Assembly (NCBI GenBank): GCA_023426005.1
Contig: JAFABO010000104.1
Coordinates: forward strand, 1 to 19,156
Length of the DNA stretch: 19,156 bases
Source of the DNA: Bacillota bacterium
GTDB lineage: Bacteria > Bacillota > Clostridia > Acetivibrionales > DSM-1351
Reading direction: 5' to 3'
Positions within the stretch are counted from its first letter, which is position 1; each line of letters opens with the position of its first letter. Shown here piece after piece: positions 6,620 to 14,952 of this stretch. The notes below the pieces were generated by a model. It saw nothing but the letters and a program-made list of their open reading frames with translations, did no database searches and was not told the DNA's origin. A program made the position numbers and the translations under genes.

Positions 6620-8740
6620 GTGAAAAGTATTAAATTAAGAATAATGGTTTCAATGGGTTTATTACTTACTTTTGTCTGTGCCATTTTTGGTGGAATTGCA
6701 TACTATATGGCTTACTCGTCACTATATGAAGATGTTCAAAATGCCCTGCCGCAAATGTCGCAGCAAGCAGTTCAAGTACTTGAAAGCAGGCTTAATTCAA
6801 ATTTTTCCTTCCTTGAAGCAATTGCAGAAACAGATGTAGTTCAGGATCCTTCGGTACCGATTGAAGAAAAAGTCAAAGTTATCATGGATCAACTTAAGGG
6901 CGACAGGTTCACGAGTTTAACATATATAGATACAGAGGGTAATATATTCACCGATCAAGGGACATCAACGATAAATGTTAAGGAGAGAGAGTATTTTATA
7001 AGTGCACTGAACGGGAACAGATTTGTTTCAGACCCTTTTGCTGCTAAAACAACCAATGCCATGATGCTGGTATTTTCAGTACCTGTAAAGCATAACGATA
7101 AAGTTGTGGGAGTTCTCACCGGAAACAGTGATGCAAATGTACTCAGTTCACTCACAAAGGATATAAAATATGAAAAGTCCGGCAGTGCCTTTATGCTTAA
7201 TAAAAATGGAGTTATCATTGCTCACCAGAATGAAGATTATGTTATGCAGATGGTGAACAATATGGAAAAGTCAAAAAAGTATCCGGAACTTGTTGGGCTT
7301 GCAGAAATTGAATCCGATATGATAGGCGGGAATGCAGGTGTAAGCTCATATACCGATTATGATATTATAAAACCTGCTGCCGGGGAAGCTCCCGCTGCAC
7401 CAAGCTCGGCAGCAGCCCCGGCGGCTGCCACCAATACAGGGATAGTGAAGATTCCTGACGAAAAATTAATAGCTGAAAAAGGAATTGAAAAATTTATAGG
7501 ATATGCTCCTGTAAAGAGTACAGGATGGTCATTGGCTGTCACTGCCCCAAAAGCTGAAGTATTCAGTAACGTCCGCCATCTAACGGTTATAATTGTTGTA
7601 ATGACTGTATTATTATTGGTAATAAGCATGGTTGTAGCCTTTTTTATAGCATTAAAAATTTCGAATCCTTTAAAACTGGCAGCAGAGCATTTAAGAAAAA
7701 TATCCTCCGGAGATTTTACACATGTGACGCCTCAAAAGTTTTTGGATATGAAGGACGAAATTGGCATACTTGGCAATTCAATAAATACAATGCAATTTTC
7801 TCTAAGAGAATTAATAGGCGGTGTTAAAGTTTCGTCTGACGACATGGTGGAAATGATCACTTATGTGAAAAAAAACATGGTTGAGCTTAATGAAAGTATT
7901 ACAGGCATATCCGCCACAACTGAACAGCTTTCAGCCGGCATGGAAGAGACTGCGGCATCCTCTGAAGAGATAAATGCAACCACCGCAGAAATAGAGAATG
8001 CAATAGAAAGTATTGCATTAAAAGCCCAGGAAGGTGTTGAGACTGCTGAACAAATAAATACAAAGGCAAATGAGCTCAGAAAAAATGCCTATGATTCACA
8101 ACAGCAAGCTGATAAGATGTATATGGAAACCCATGGCAAACTGAAGAATGCTATTGAACAATCAAAGGCTGTAGAACAGATCGGAGCACTTTCAGAATCC
8201 ATACTTCAGATTACCTCCCAAACCAATCTGCTGGCTCTTAACGCAGCTATTGAGGCTGCACGTGCAGGCGAAGCCGGAAAAGGTTTTGCCGTGGTTGCGG
8301 ATGAAATAAGAAAACTTGCTGAAGACTCCAAGAATACGGTAAGTAAGATACAGTCCATTACAAAAACTGTAATCGAATCGGTAGAAAATTTATCGGCAAA
8401 TTCCGAAAGCGTTCTTGAGTTTATAGATAAACAGGTAATCAAGGATTACCAGGAGATGGTTCGGATAGGTGAGCAATATAGTAAGGATGCGGCATTTATT
8501 GATGATGTAATGGGGGATTTCTCCGCAACCACCCAGCAGCTTACGGCAGCAATTCAAAATATGTCCAGAGCAGTTTCAGAGATAAGTATATCGGCTAACG
8601 AAGGTGCTGAAGGGACTATGCAAATTGCAAAGGAGTCGGGAGAAATAATGAATAAATCCCATAAAATAAACTCAGATACTAAAAATGTGGGAGAAAATGC
8701 AGACAAACTGATAGACATGGTAAAACGTTTTAAAATATGA
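6620..8740 (+). CDS. Methyl-accepting chemotaxis protein with dCache sensor, HAMP and signalling domain
   Basis: This 706-residue chemoreceptor has TM1 at about residues 8-30, an extracellular sensor of dCache type at about 35-315 (YIDTEGNIF, REYFISALNG, VFSVPVK, GVLTGN, GSAFMLNKNGVIIAH), TM2 at about 318-343, a HAMP domain to about 396, and a long cytoplasmic coiled-coil hairpin. The tip is the conserved QTNLLALNAAIEAARAGEAG followed by KGFAVVADEIRKLAE. It should sense an external small molecule and control CheA. No CheR/CheB docking pentapeptide is present at the C-terminus (KRFKI). A Pro/Ala-rich insert lies at about residues 251-272 inside the sensor. The GTG start at 6620 is 9 bp after GGGGG (6606-6610); an ATG at 6616 in another frame stops after five codons. 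It has about 200 bp of its own upstream DNA and a hairpin after it, so it is probably transcribed alone. Confidence 0.93.
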   Translation: MKSIKLRIMVSMGLLLTFVCAIFGGIAYYMAYSSLYEDVQNALPQMSQQAVQVLESRLNSNFSFLEAIAETDVVQDPSVPIEEKVKVIMDQLKGDRFTSLTYIDTEGNIFTDQGTSTINVKEREYFISALNGNRFVSDPFAAKTTNAMMLVFSVPVKHNDKVVGVLTGNSDANVLSSLTKDIKYEKSGSAFMLNKNGVIIAHQNEDYVMQMVNNMEKSKKYPELVGLAEIESDMIGGNAGVSSYTDYDIIKPAAGEAPAAPSSAAAPAAATNTGIVKIPDEKLIAEKGIEKFIGYAPVKSTGWSLAVTAPKAEVFSNVRHLTVIIVVMTVLLLVISMVVAFFIALKISNPLKLAAEHLRKISSGDFTHVTPQKFLDMKDEIGILGNSINTMQFSLRELIGGVKVSSDDMVEMITYVKKNMVELNESITGISATTEQLSAGMEETAASSEEINATTAEIENAIESIALKAQEGVETAEQINTKANELRKNAYDSQQQADKMYMETHGKLKNAIEQSKAVEQIGALSESILQITSQTNLLALNAAIEAARAGEAGKGFAVVADEIRKLAEDSKNTVSKIQSITKTVIESVENLSANSESVLEFIDKQVIKDYQEMVRIGEQYSKDAAFIDDVMGDFSATTQQLTAAIQNMSRAVSEISISANEGAEGTMQIAKESGEIMNKSHKINSDTKNVGENADKLIDMVKRFKI

Positions 8741-8782
8741 AGTAACAGGTAAGAAAGAGTTAAAAAGGGATATAAATCTTTA

Positions 8783-8828
8783 ACAGCTCCCTATTCCATG
8801 GTTGAATAATCCTGGAATAGGGAGCTGT
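8783..8828 (+). terminator. Strong hairpin after the chemoreceptor gene, probable terminator
   Basis: ACAGCTCCCTATTCCA (8783-8798) is perfectly complementary to TGGAATAGGGAGCTGT (8813-8828): 16 pairs with a 14-base loop. The following bases (GTTATATGG) are only a poor U-tract. It is probably a terminator or mRNA-stabilising 3' end. Confidence 0.65.
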
Positions 8829-8863
8829 GTTATATGGGCAATTCAGTATTCATAATTCGTAAA

Positions 8864-8893
8864 TTCACATCTTTCTCTCAATTTAATTATACC
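8864..8893 (+). promoter_or_regulatory. Candidate promoter for helD
   Basis: TTCACA (8864-8869, 5 of 6) is 18 bp ahead of TATACC (8888-8893, 4 of 6). The surrounding DNA is very AT-rich, so other boxes are possible. Confidence 0.3.
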
Positions 8894-9054
8894 ATATAGA
8901 AATTTATATTATCAGACTTATATTTTGGGGTTTTTATATGTATTATAATATCCTGCTCATAATTGGATTGATAAAAAATATTTCCACGCATGAGCTTGCT
9001 TCATGCAGCGACGGAACTTGTTTTTTAAAATTAAATTATTTTAGGAGGAATTTG

Positions 9055-11304
9055 ATGCTTACCGACAAGGATATCTGGAATTATGAAAGGGCCCGTCTGG
9101 CCGGAGTTACCGATGAAATAAAGACACAGCTTGACAATGGGATCAATGCTGTAAGTAATTATAAGAGGGAAGCCATAAGCCTTCAAAAGGAAATGTGGGA
9201 GGATGTTAAACTGACACCTGCCGATTTGTTTGACCTGGAGGGTGCAACGCAGGTATGGCAGTATCAGACAGGTATAATGAGCCAGGCGAGAAAATATAAA
9301 TTCTCATTTGATAAAGTAAGCCGTCTTGAAAGAATGTATCAAAGTCCTTATTTCGGAAGGATAGACTTTTTAGAGGCCGGGGAAAAAACTGCCGAACAAA
9401 TCTACATTGGAATATACAACCTGATCACGGAAAATAACAGGGAAATCCTTGTTTATGACTGGAGAGCACCCATATCCGGCATGTTTTATGATTATGAGAC
9501 CGGTTTGTGCAGCTATGACTGCCCCGGAGGCACTATTACAGGACAGATGCTGCTTAAAAGGCAATACAAAATCGAAAATTCGGATATAATCTATATGTTC
9601 GACAGCAGCTTGAGCATAAACGATGAAATTCTCCGGGAAATATTGGGGAAAAGCACCGACAATAGAATGAAAACCATTGTAACCAGTATCCAGAGAGAGC
9701 AGAATACGGTTATCAGAAACATTGAGGACAGGATTCTTATTGTAGATGGTCCCGCCGGCAGCGGGAAGACCTCCATCGCACTTCACAGGGCGGCATACCT
9801 TTTATACAAATACAGGGAAAGCATAAAGTCTGACAATATACTGGTATTTTCCCCCAACAATGTGTTTGAAGATTACATTTCCAATGTGTTGCCGGAATTG
9901 GGAGAGGATAATATACAAAGGAGCACGTTTATTGGTTTTTTCGGAAATATTTTTGATGCAAAATTTAAGGTTGAAACCATGAATGAGCAAATGGAATATA
10001 TTCTTTCTGGCTATGCCGATAAAACAAGGCTGCGCTGTATTGAATTCAAATCATCACTGCAATTTCTTACGATATTGAAAAATTATGTACAATACCTTGA
10101 AAACGGAACCGGCACGGAATTTAGAGATCTGATATACAGCGGTAAGGTTGTAATAACAGGGGATGAAATTTACAGGCTTTTTAAAGAGGATTACAGTTAT
10201 CTTCCCTATGTAAAAAGACTTGAAAAGCTGCGCCAAAGACTTTTTTACCTCCTGGAGCAATGTGAGGAAACCAGGGTCAGAGCAGCACAGGATAACCAGG
10301 TAAAGGAAGATGATGCGGAGGCTGACACAGTAAATAAAAAAGTAAAGGAGGAGTATGAATCTCTTAAAAATCATATCATGCAGATGACATCCTATGATGT
10401 CCATGCATTATATATGGAGCTTTTCCGGAAGATTGAGTTGTTTGCACAGACAGATGACAAACAGGAACCGGATGATTTAAGCGCATTCGGGAAATATACC
10501 GTCGGCCGGTTAAGCCAGGATATCATAAATTATGAGGATGCAGCACCTGTCATATATCTAAAAACTGCTCTTGATACCCCGGTTAATGCAAAAGCCATAA
10601 AGCATGTCATCATCGATGAGGCTCAAGATTATACGGTTATTCAATTTGAAATTTTCAGGATGGTTTTTGAAAATTGTAAAATGACTATCCTTGGAGATGT
10701 AAACCAGTCTGTCAACGGATATATGAATATAGGCAGTTTTGAATTGATCTCAGATATATTCCATAAAAAACATTCCAGGAGCATTTCTTTGACTAAAAGC
10801 TACCGTTCCAGCAAGGAGATAGCAGATTTTTGCAAGCAGCTCCTTTTCTCCCGGAAGGATTCGGATCAGCTGAACAGGCATGGCAGTATGCCTAAAATTG
10901 TAAAAGTTGATAAAAGCAATTTATATAAAAGGATTGCCGCTGATATTATTGAGCTTAAAAGCAGGCAGAATAATCTCATAGCCGTTATCTGCAAAACCGC
11001 CGCCCAATGTGGGGCAGCATATAAAGCAATCAGCTCATACGTTGATATAAAACTTGTATCAAATAAAAATGAAGAATACCAGGGAGGTGTGATAATAATA
11101 CCATCCTACCTTGCAAAGGGACTCGAATTTGACGCCGTTTTGGTGCATTCAGCCGAAGAAGGGGACTATTCAGGAGAAGAGGACAGCAGGCTTTTATATA
11201 CTGTATGTACACGTGCTTTGCACGAACTTTATTTGTACTACTCGGATAACCTTTCAGACTTAATAGGAAAAATGGGTGAGGGCTATTATCAGGATCAAAA
11301 ATGA
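9055..11304 (+). CDS. helD: HelD-like RNA polymerase recycling factor (UvrD/Rep-type ATPase)
   Basis: HelD binds stalled or post-termination RNA polymerase, inserts an N-terminal coiled coil into the secondary channel and uses ATP hydrolysis to release nucleic acid. From ATG 9055 the protein is 749 residues, close to Bacillus subtilis HelD (about 774). It shows the N-terminal charged helices, the family-specific YDWRAPISGMFYDYE segment and KRQYKI, Walker A GPAGSGKTS (232-240) followed by IALHRAAYLLYKY, Walker B VIIDEAQD (Asp521, Glu522), motif III LGDVNQ, motif IV LTKSYRSSKEI, and the C-terminal KGLEFDAVLVH and YTVCTRALHELYL. The reading frame is open from ATG 8938, but 9055 is preferred because AGGAGG (9043-9048) lies 6 bp before it and the protein then begins like other HelD proteins. 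The gene appears monocistronic. Confidence 0.92.
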   Translation: MLTDKDIWNYERARLAGVTDEIKTQLDNGINAVSNYKREAISLQKEMWEDVKLTPADLFDLEGATQVWQYQTGIMSQARKYKFSFDKVSRLERMYQSPYFGRIDFLEAGEKTAEQIYIGIYNLITENNREILVYDWRAPISGMFYDYETGLCSYDCPGGTITGQMLLKRQYKIENSDIIYMFDSSLSINDEILREILGKSTDNRMKTIVTSIQREQNTVIRNIEDRILIVDGPAGSGKTSIALHRAAYLLYKYRESIKSDNILVFSPNNVFEDYISNVLPELGEDNIQRSTFIGFFGNIFDAKFKVETMNEQMEYILSGYADKTRLRCIEFKSSLQFLTILKNYVQYLENGTGTEFRDLIYSGKVVITGDEIYRLFKEDYSYLPYVKRLEKLRQRLFYLLEQCEETRVRAAQDNQVKEDDAEADTVNKKVKEEYESLKNHIMQMTSYDVHALYMELFRKIELFAQTDDKQEPDDLSAFGKYTVGRLSQDIINYEDAAPVIYLKTALDTPVNAKAIKHVIIDEAQDYTVIQFEIFRMVFENCKMTILGDVNQSVNGYMNIGSFELISDIFHKKHSRSISLTKSYRSSKEIADFCKQLLFSRKDSDQLNRHGSMPKIVKVDKSNLYKRIAADIIELKSRQNNLIAVICKTAAQCGAAYKAISSYVDIKLVSNKNEEYQGGVIIIPSYLAKGLEFDAVLVHSAEEGDYSGEEDSRLLYTVCTRALHELYLYYSDNLSDLIGKMGEGYYQDQK

Positions 11305-11826
11305 AAAAGTAACCGTTGAAAAATAATAATTCATGTGATATCATAGTAAACGATTTTGAAGAAATGGAGGGTTGCTTAAAAATGGGTATCATCAGTGCTA
11401 AATTCTGGCTTGTAACTTTATTTAACTAATTGAATAGTAATTAAAGTCTCTGCTTGTGTAGAGTAACCGGGATTGGTCTGCCTGTTTTAAGGAACCTTAT
11501 TAACATAATCAGATTTTGTCTATGGAAGTATCCTATTATAAACTTTTTTATAATTATAAGTTTATTTATCAATTTAGTTTATAAATTGAGGTATTATACA
11601 CATGTTAAGAGGGTGGAGCAAATCTGCCTTTTTTTGTCCCCATATTGCTCCTTATACTTAACCATTCCGTAAAACACAAGCCGGAAATCAAAACTGTTCA
11701 ATTCATACACCAGGAACTTTAATCGTATAAATAATTTATGCAATCAGCTGGAAAGCAATTTTACTGTTAACAACTAATAGCACAGGCTATCAATTTAATT
11801 TATCCTGATGCGGAATTGGAGTGAAT
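11305..11826. other. About 520 bp AT-rich region with no convincing gene
   Basis: No clear coding sequence is visible on either strand. A 15-codon ORF (MGIISAKFWLVTLFN, ATG 11382, stop 11427-11429) has GGAGG at 11367-11371 10 bp upstream, and can be extended in frame to ATG 11364; it is hydrophobic and may be chance. A 72-codon frame at 11454-11672 begins with TTG, lacks a ribosome binding site and has biased low-complexity composition, so it was not called. Weak AT-rich dyads occur, for example CAATTTA/TAAATTG near 11570-11588 and GGAGCAA/TTGCTCC at 11615-11651. No IS ends or recognisable gene remnants were found. Confidence 0.5.
11702..11731 (+). promoter_or_regulatory. Candidate promoter for the MFS transporter
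   Basis: TATAAA at 11726-11731 lies 18 bp after TTCATA (11702-11707, 4 of 6). This would give a leader of about 90 bases before the ATG at 11827. Confidence is low because the -35 is weak. Confidence 0.3.
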
Positions 11827-13059
11827 ATGAACGAAAACTGGAAAAAGAGAATTGTCCTTTTCCTATCGAGCCAGACAATATCATTATTTGGATCTTCTCT
11901 GGTTCAATATGCAATAGGATGGTATATTACATTAAAAACTCAATCAGGTGTAATGATGACAATAGCAATAATTTGCGGATTTTTGCCAACGTTTTTCCTA
12001 TCGCCCTTTGCAGGCGTATGGGCCGACCGGTATAACCGCAAAAAGCTTATTATTTTATCAGACTCTGTGATTGCAATATCCACACTTATAATAGCAGTTT
12101 TATTCTTAATGGGATACAAATCAATATGGCTGCTGTTTGGGGTATTGGTAGTAAGAGCGCTGGGAACTGCCGTTCAGACACCTACCGTCGGCGCCTTCAT
12201 TCCACAGCTGGTGCCTGAGGATAAGCTTACCCGGGTTAATGCGACAAACGGCAGTATCCAGTCAATGGTAATGCTTGTTTCTCCAATGCTCAGCGGATTG
12301 CTGCTCACCAGGGCGTCAATTGAAGCAATATTTTTCATAGATGTAGTTACGGCAGCTGTGGCAGTGCTGACATTACTTTTCTTTCTAAAGGTGCCGGGTC
12401 ACGAAAAAGCTCTGCAGAAGCAGTCGGACAGCTATTTCGGTGATATGTACCAGGGCTATAGATATATTAAGGATCATACCTTTATAAAGAAAATCATTTT
12501 ATTTAATGCACTTTTCTGTTTTTGTGCGGCTCCGGCAGCTTTCCTAACGCCTTTGCAGGTTGCACGAAGCTTTGGAAACCAGGTGTGGAGGCTTACCGCA
12601 ATAGAAATTGTGTTTTCTGTGGGTATGATTATAGGCGGAGTTATAATTGCCACCTGGGGAGGCTTTAAGAGGAAAATCCACTCGATGGTGACGGCGACAG
12701 TCATTATGGGAATAGGTACCTTTGCGCTGGGCATTATTCCGATCTTTTGGGTGTACCTGGGTTTCATGGCTCTCATAGGTGTTGCAATGCCCATTTTTAA
12801 CACTCCTTTTACAGTTTTACTGCAGCAGAAGGTTGAAGGAGACTTCCTGGGCAGGGTCTTTGGGGTTTTCAGCATGACCACCAGTGTTATGATGCCCCTT
12901 GGAATGCTGGTTTTTGGACCGTTGGCAGACTTTATCAAGATTGAGTGGTTACTGATAGGCACGGGTATTTTAATATTCCTCGAAGGCTTTATCATGCTGG
13001 GAGACAGGGTGCTGAAGGAAGCTGAAGCACCGGCGCCTGAGACTGAGGCCGGGGGATAA
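11827..13059 (+). CDS. MFS efflux transporter, DHA3 / macrolide-efflux (MefA-like) family
   Basis: This protein of about 410 residues is very hydrophobic, with spacing that fits 12 membrane segments. The N-terminus (QTISLFGSSLVQYAIGWYIT, then TQSGVMMTIAI) is characteristic of the MefA-like branch of DHA3 proton-coupled exporters, and the loop 2-3 motif A reads GVWADRYNRKK at residues 63-73. Family members export macrolides, enterobactin-like compounds or unknown toxins; substrate cannot be read from sequence. ATG 11827 is chosen because GGAG (11818-11821) ends 5 bp before it; GTG 11821 is in frame but overlaps that site. The C-terminus ends in a Glu/Ala/Pro-rich tail (EAEAPAPETEAGG). It stands alone between the empty 520-bp region and a strong terminator. 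Confidence 0.88.
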   Translation: MNENWKKRIVLFLSSQTISLFGSSLVQYAIGWYITLKTQSGVMMTIAIICGFLPTFFLSPFAGVWADRYNRKKLIILSDSVIAISTLIIAVLFLMGYKSIWLLFGVLVVRALGTAVQTPTVGAFIPQLVPEDKLTRVNATNGSIQSMVMLVSPMLSGLLLTRASIEAIFFIDVVTAAVAVLTLLFFLKVPGHEKALQKQSDSYFGDMYQGYRYIKDHTFIKKIILFNALFCFCAAPAAFLTPLQVARSFGNQVWRLTAIEIVFSVGMIIGGVIIATWGGFKRKIHSMVTATVIMGIGTFALGIIPIFWVYLGFMALIGVAMPIFNTPFTVLLQQKVEGDFLGRVFGVFSMTTSVMMPLGMLVFGPLADFIKIEWLLIGTGILIFLEGFIMLGDRVLKEAEAPAPETEAGG

Positions 13060-13074
13060 TATAGCTGTAACTTT

Positions 13075-13102
13075 GGAAGGCTGGATTCAGCCTTCCTTTT
13101 TT
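13075..13102 (+). terminator. Rho-independent terminator after the MFS gene
   Basis: GGAAGGCTG (13075-13083) and CAGCCTTCC (13088-13096) form a perfect 9-bp stem with a GATT loop, followed by six T residues (13097-13102). It is a canonical terminator. Confidence 0.93.
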
Positions 13103-13128
13103 AGTAATTGGATTTAAGTAATTTGCTA

Positions 13129-13181
13129 TTGACACTTTTGGACTAAGTAGTAGTCTATTTATATAAACTACTACTATAGTA
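13129..13181 (+). promoter_or_regulatory. Promoter with dense operator-like dyads before the SIMPL gene
   Basis: A perfect TTGACA lies at 13129-13134. The -10 is uncertain: TAGTCT at 13151-13156 (16-bp spacer) or TATAAA at 13162-13167, paired with TTGGAC at 13138-13143. AGTAGTAGT (13146-13154) and ACTACTACT (13167-13175) are perfect inverted repeats 12 bp apart, GACTA/TAGTC flanks 13141-13155, and TACTATAGTA (13172-13181) is a perfect palindrome. Dyads overlapping the promoter indicate repression by a dimeric regulator, which is not identifiable here. Confidence 0.55.
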
Positions 13182-13208
13182 TGAGATTGTAAAGGGAGGT
13201 AAATTATT

Positions 13209-14015
13209 ATGAATTTTATTAAAGGAAAATCCTTGCCGGTTTTAATGGTTGCCATAATATTTGTGGTAATGTCCGTTTTAACTACAGCAAGCTTTGCAGA
13301 GGGGAATTCTGCCGTCTCAGAAGTCAGGGAAGCGGCAAGGATAATTTCAGTGACGGGTACTGCGGATGTAATGGTTATGCCCGATGAAGCCGTGTTTTCT
13401 CTGGCGGTAGAAACAACCAATCTGGATATTTCAAAGGCAAAATCTGAGAACGACTCAAAAATAAAAAAAATAAAAGAAATAGCAAAGGATATGAATATTG
13501 ATCCATCATACATAGCAACTGATTACATTAATATTAATCCCAAATATACATATACGAACAGCGGAGAAAACGTTTTCAAAGGTTATACGGTTCATAGAGG
13601 ATTAACTATCACCCTGAAGGATCTGAAAAGATTTGATGAGCTCATAACGAGACTTCTGGAGGCAGGCGCCGATTATATCCAGAATGTACAGTTCAAAACC
13701 ACACAAATGAGAAAATACAAAGATGAAGCCAGGGCCCTTGCTATAAAAGCGGCCAGGGAAAAAGCCGAGGCTTTGGCAAAGGAACTTGGTCAGACAGTGG
13801 GTAGGGCAAATAACATTCAGGAGATTCAGGAAAATACATATTCTTACTACGGTCCATGGAGTTCTTTGGCAGGAGCAGGCCGGGCCTCCAATGTCCTCTC
13901 CAATGCAACCTCAAACAGCCAGGGAATTGGAAGTCTGGATACGAATTATGAAGATTTTTCACCGGGACAGATCAAAGTAAGCGCAATAGTTTCGGTTATT
14001 TTTGATTTAAATTAA
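13209..14015 (+). CDS. Secreted SIMPL-domain (DUF541, BP26/OMP28-like) protein
   Basis: This 268-residue protein has a Sec signal peptide (KGK, hydrophobic core 9-27, likely cleavage after SFA at residue 30). The mature part is a SIMPL domain: ISVTGTADVMVMPDEAVFSL at the start, a helix with repeated Lys residues, the YTYTNSGENVFKGYTV strand pair, the LEAGADYIQNVQF segment, and the helix ARALAIKAAREKAEALAKEL with GQTVG that typifies the family. SIMPL proteins are extracytoplasmic and oligomeric; in other bacteria they are tied to envelope stress, but the mechanism is not settled. AGGGAGGT (13193-13200) lies 8 bp before the ATG. It has its own, apparently regulated, promoter and converges with the L,D-transpeptidase gene. 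Confidence 0.88.
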   Translation: MNFIKGKSLPVLMVAIIFVVMSVLTTASFAEGNSAVSEVREAARIISVTGTADVMVMPDEAVFSLAVETTNLDISKAKSENDSKIKKIKEIAKDMNIDPSYIATDYININPKYTYTNSGENVFKGYTVHRGLTITLKDLKRFDELITRLLEAGADYIQNVQFKTTQMRKYKDEARALAIKAAREKAEALAKELGQTVGRANNIQEIQENTYSYYGPWSSLAGAGRASNVLSNATSNSQGIGSLDTNYEDFSPGQIKVSAIVSVIFDLN

Positions 14016-14048
14016 CGCATTGTGCTAATTAATTTAAAACTCTTCGTC

Positions 14049-14070
14049 AACAATTTATCGCAATTGTTTT
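14049..14070. terminator. Weak hairpin between convergent SIMPL and L,D-transpeptidase genes
   Basis: AACAATT (14049-14055) pairs with AATTGTT (14062-14068) around a 6-base loop, with T residues following to 14070. The stem is AT-only apart from one pair, so termination would be weak. Its position between converging genes is the main support. Confidence 0.35.
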
Positions 14071-14107
14071 AATGGTGGTGCACAAATCAGGGTATGGAGC
14101 TGCCGGA

Positions 14108-14821
14108 CTATTCAAATTCCATGAAGCCCATTGCGTTGTAATCAGAAAGGGTTATTATAATTTTTACCTTCAGGCCATGGTCTTTCTGGAATTTGTTTAG
14201 TGCATTTTTTAAATTGTTTTCATAAATACCGGTTACTTCAGCTGAGAAGTAACCAAGCATTTGCAGCTTCTCCTGCACAGCCAGCACGTCGGCACCTCTG
14301 TCGCCGGGCTTTAAATTCCTGAAACCCGTTCCAAAAGGCCCGAAGGGTCCATTTCTTATTATCACCGGAGTACCCACTGAGATTATATCATACAGTTCCC
14401 GGATATCCTTGTTGTACATACGAATGCAGCCATGGCTGGCAGCTCTTCCGATAGAGTTCTGATTTGTTGTACCATGGATTCCGTAACTGCCCCATTTTAC
14501 GTTTAGACCCAGCCAGCGGCCTCCAAAGCTTTTCCCCCATTTCCCCTTGTCTGTTATTTCCCAATCTCCGATTGGGGACGGTAAACCGGGTCTGCCGGAT
14601 GCTATTGGGTATTGCTTTATACATATGCCGTCCTCATAGAGGTAGAGTCTTTTTTCGTCAATCTGTATGAGTATGGAATATTCATGATCTCTATTAATGG
14701 TTTTTTCAGCGGCGCCTTTTCTGACTATTAAAAAACTAAAGATATACACAATTAAAATTGCAATAATCAACAGTATTTCCAGTAATATAAAAAGGTTGTT
14801 TTTTTTAATCAACAAGATCAT
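14108..14821 (-). CDS. Membrane-anchored L,D-transpeptidase (YkuD) with C-terminal peptidoglycan-binding domain
   Basis: This 237-residue protein has an N-terminal membrane anchor (about residues 9-33), then a YkuD catalytic domain at about 47-165, then a PG_binding_1 domain at about 170-235 (LKPGDRGADVLAVQEKLQML, GYFSAEVTGIYE). Catalytic residues are His116 in GIHGTT and Cys132 in SHGCIRM, and the SPIGDW motif is present. L,D-transpeptidases make 3-3 cross-links in peptidoglycan or attach proteins to it, and are insensitive to most beta-lactams except carbapenems. Domain order is the reverse of the common N-terminal binding-domain layout but is known in Firmicutes. The start at 14821 is supported by AAGAGGTG (minus strand, 14838-14831), 9 bp before the ATG. 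A long palindrome lies immediately 5' of that site. Confidence 0.92.
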   Translation of the reverse strand: MILLIKKNNLFILLEILLIIAILIVYIFSFLIVRKGAAEKTINRDHEYSILIQIDEKRLYLYEDGICIKQYPIASGRPGLPSPIGDWEITDKGKWGKSFGGRWLGLNVKWGSYGIHGTTNQNSIGRAASHGCIRMYNKDIRELYDIISVGTPVIIRNGPFGPFGTGFRNLKPGDRGADVLAVQEKLQMLGYFSAEVTGIYENNLKNALNKFQKDHGLKVKIIITLSDYNAMGFMEFE

Positions 14822-14837
14822 AATTCAATTCACCTCT

Positions 14838-14926
14838 TAGTAGTCTGTAACATCTAAAACGCATATTGTCCGGCGGGGAAAATTTAACCGCCGGCAATAT
14901 ATGAATTTAGGCGTTACAGATTACTA
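14838..14926. repeat. 89-bp near-palindrome (39-nt arms) between the L,D-transpeptidase and psd genes
   Basis: The left arm 14838-14876 and right arm 14888-14926 are inverted copies around an 11-base loop. The outer 14 bases (TAGTAGTCTGTAAC against TAGTAATCTGTAAC) differ once, TAAA is shared, CATATTG corresponds to CATATATTG with small indels, and the inner CCGGCGG/CCGCCGG is perfect. In the minus-strand transcript the hairpin would end at the first base of the ribosome binding site of the L,D-transpeptidase. It may be a folded 5' leader, an operator cluster, or a miniature inverted-repeat element; no flanking target duplication longer than 2-3 bases is evident. Confidence 0.75.
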
Positions 14927-14952
14927 GATATATATGCGGGTTTTGTTCAAAA

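Noticed and set aside
8938..9054. Upstream in-frame ATG at 8938 as the start of HelD
   Set aside because: It lacks a ribosome binding site, while AGGAGG at 9043-9048 sits ideally before ATG 9055. The added 39 residues do not resemble HelD N-termini.
11454..11672. 72-codon reading frame in the helD-MFS gap
   Set aside because: It begins with TTG, lacks a ribosome binding site, and is rich in Ile, Phe, Leu and Tyr, as expected for AT-rich non-coding DNA.
11738..11770. 10-codon ORF before the MFS gene as an attenuator leader peptide
   Set aside because: MefA-like genes can have leader peptides, but this ORF has no ribosome binding site and no clear pair of alternative hairpins.
12474..13513. 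Two 173-codon minus-strand frames opposite the MFS and SIMPL genes
   Set aside because: They are shadows: the plus-strand genes have family motifs, ribosome binding sites and a terminator between them that one minus-strand frame would cross.
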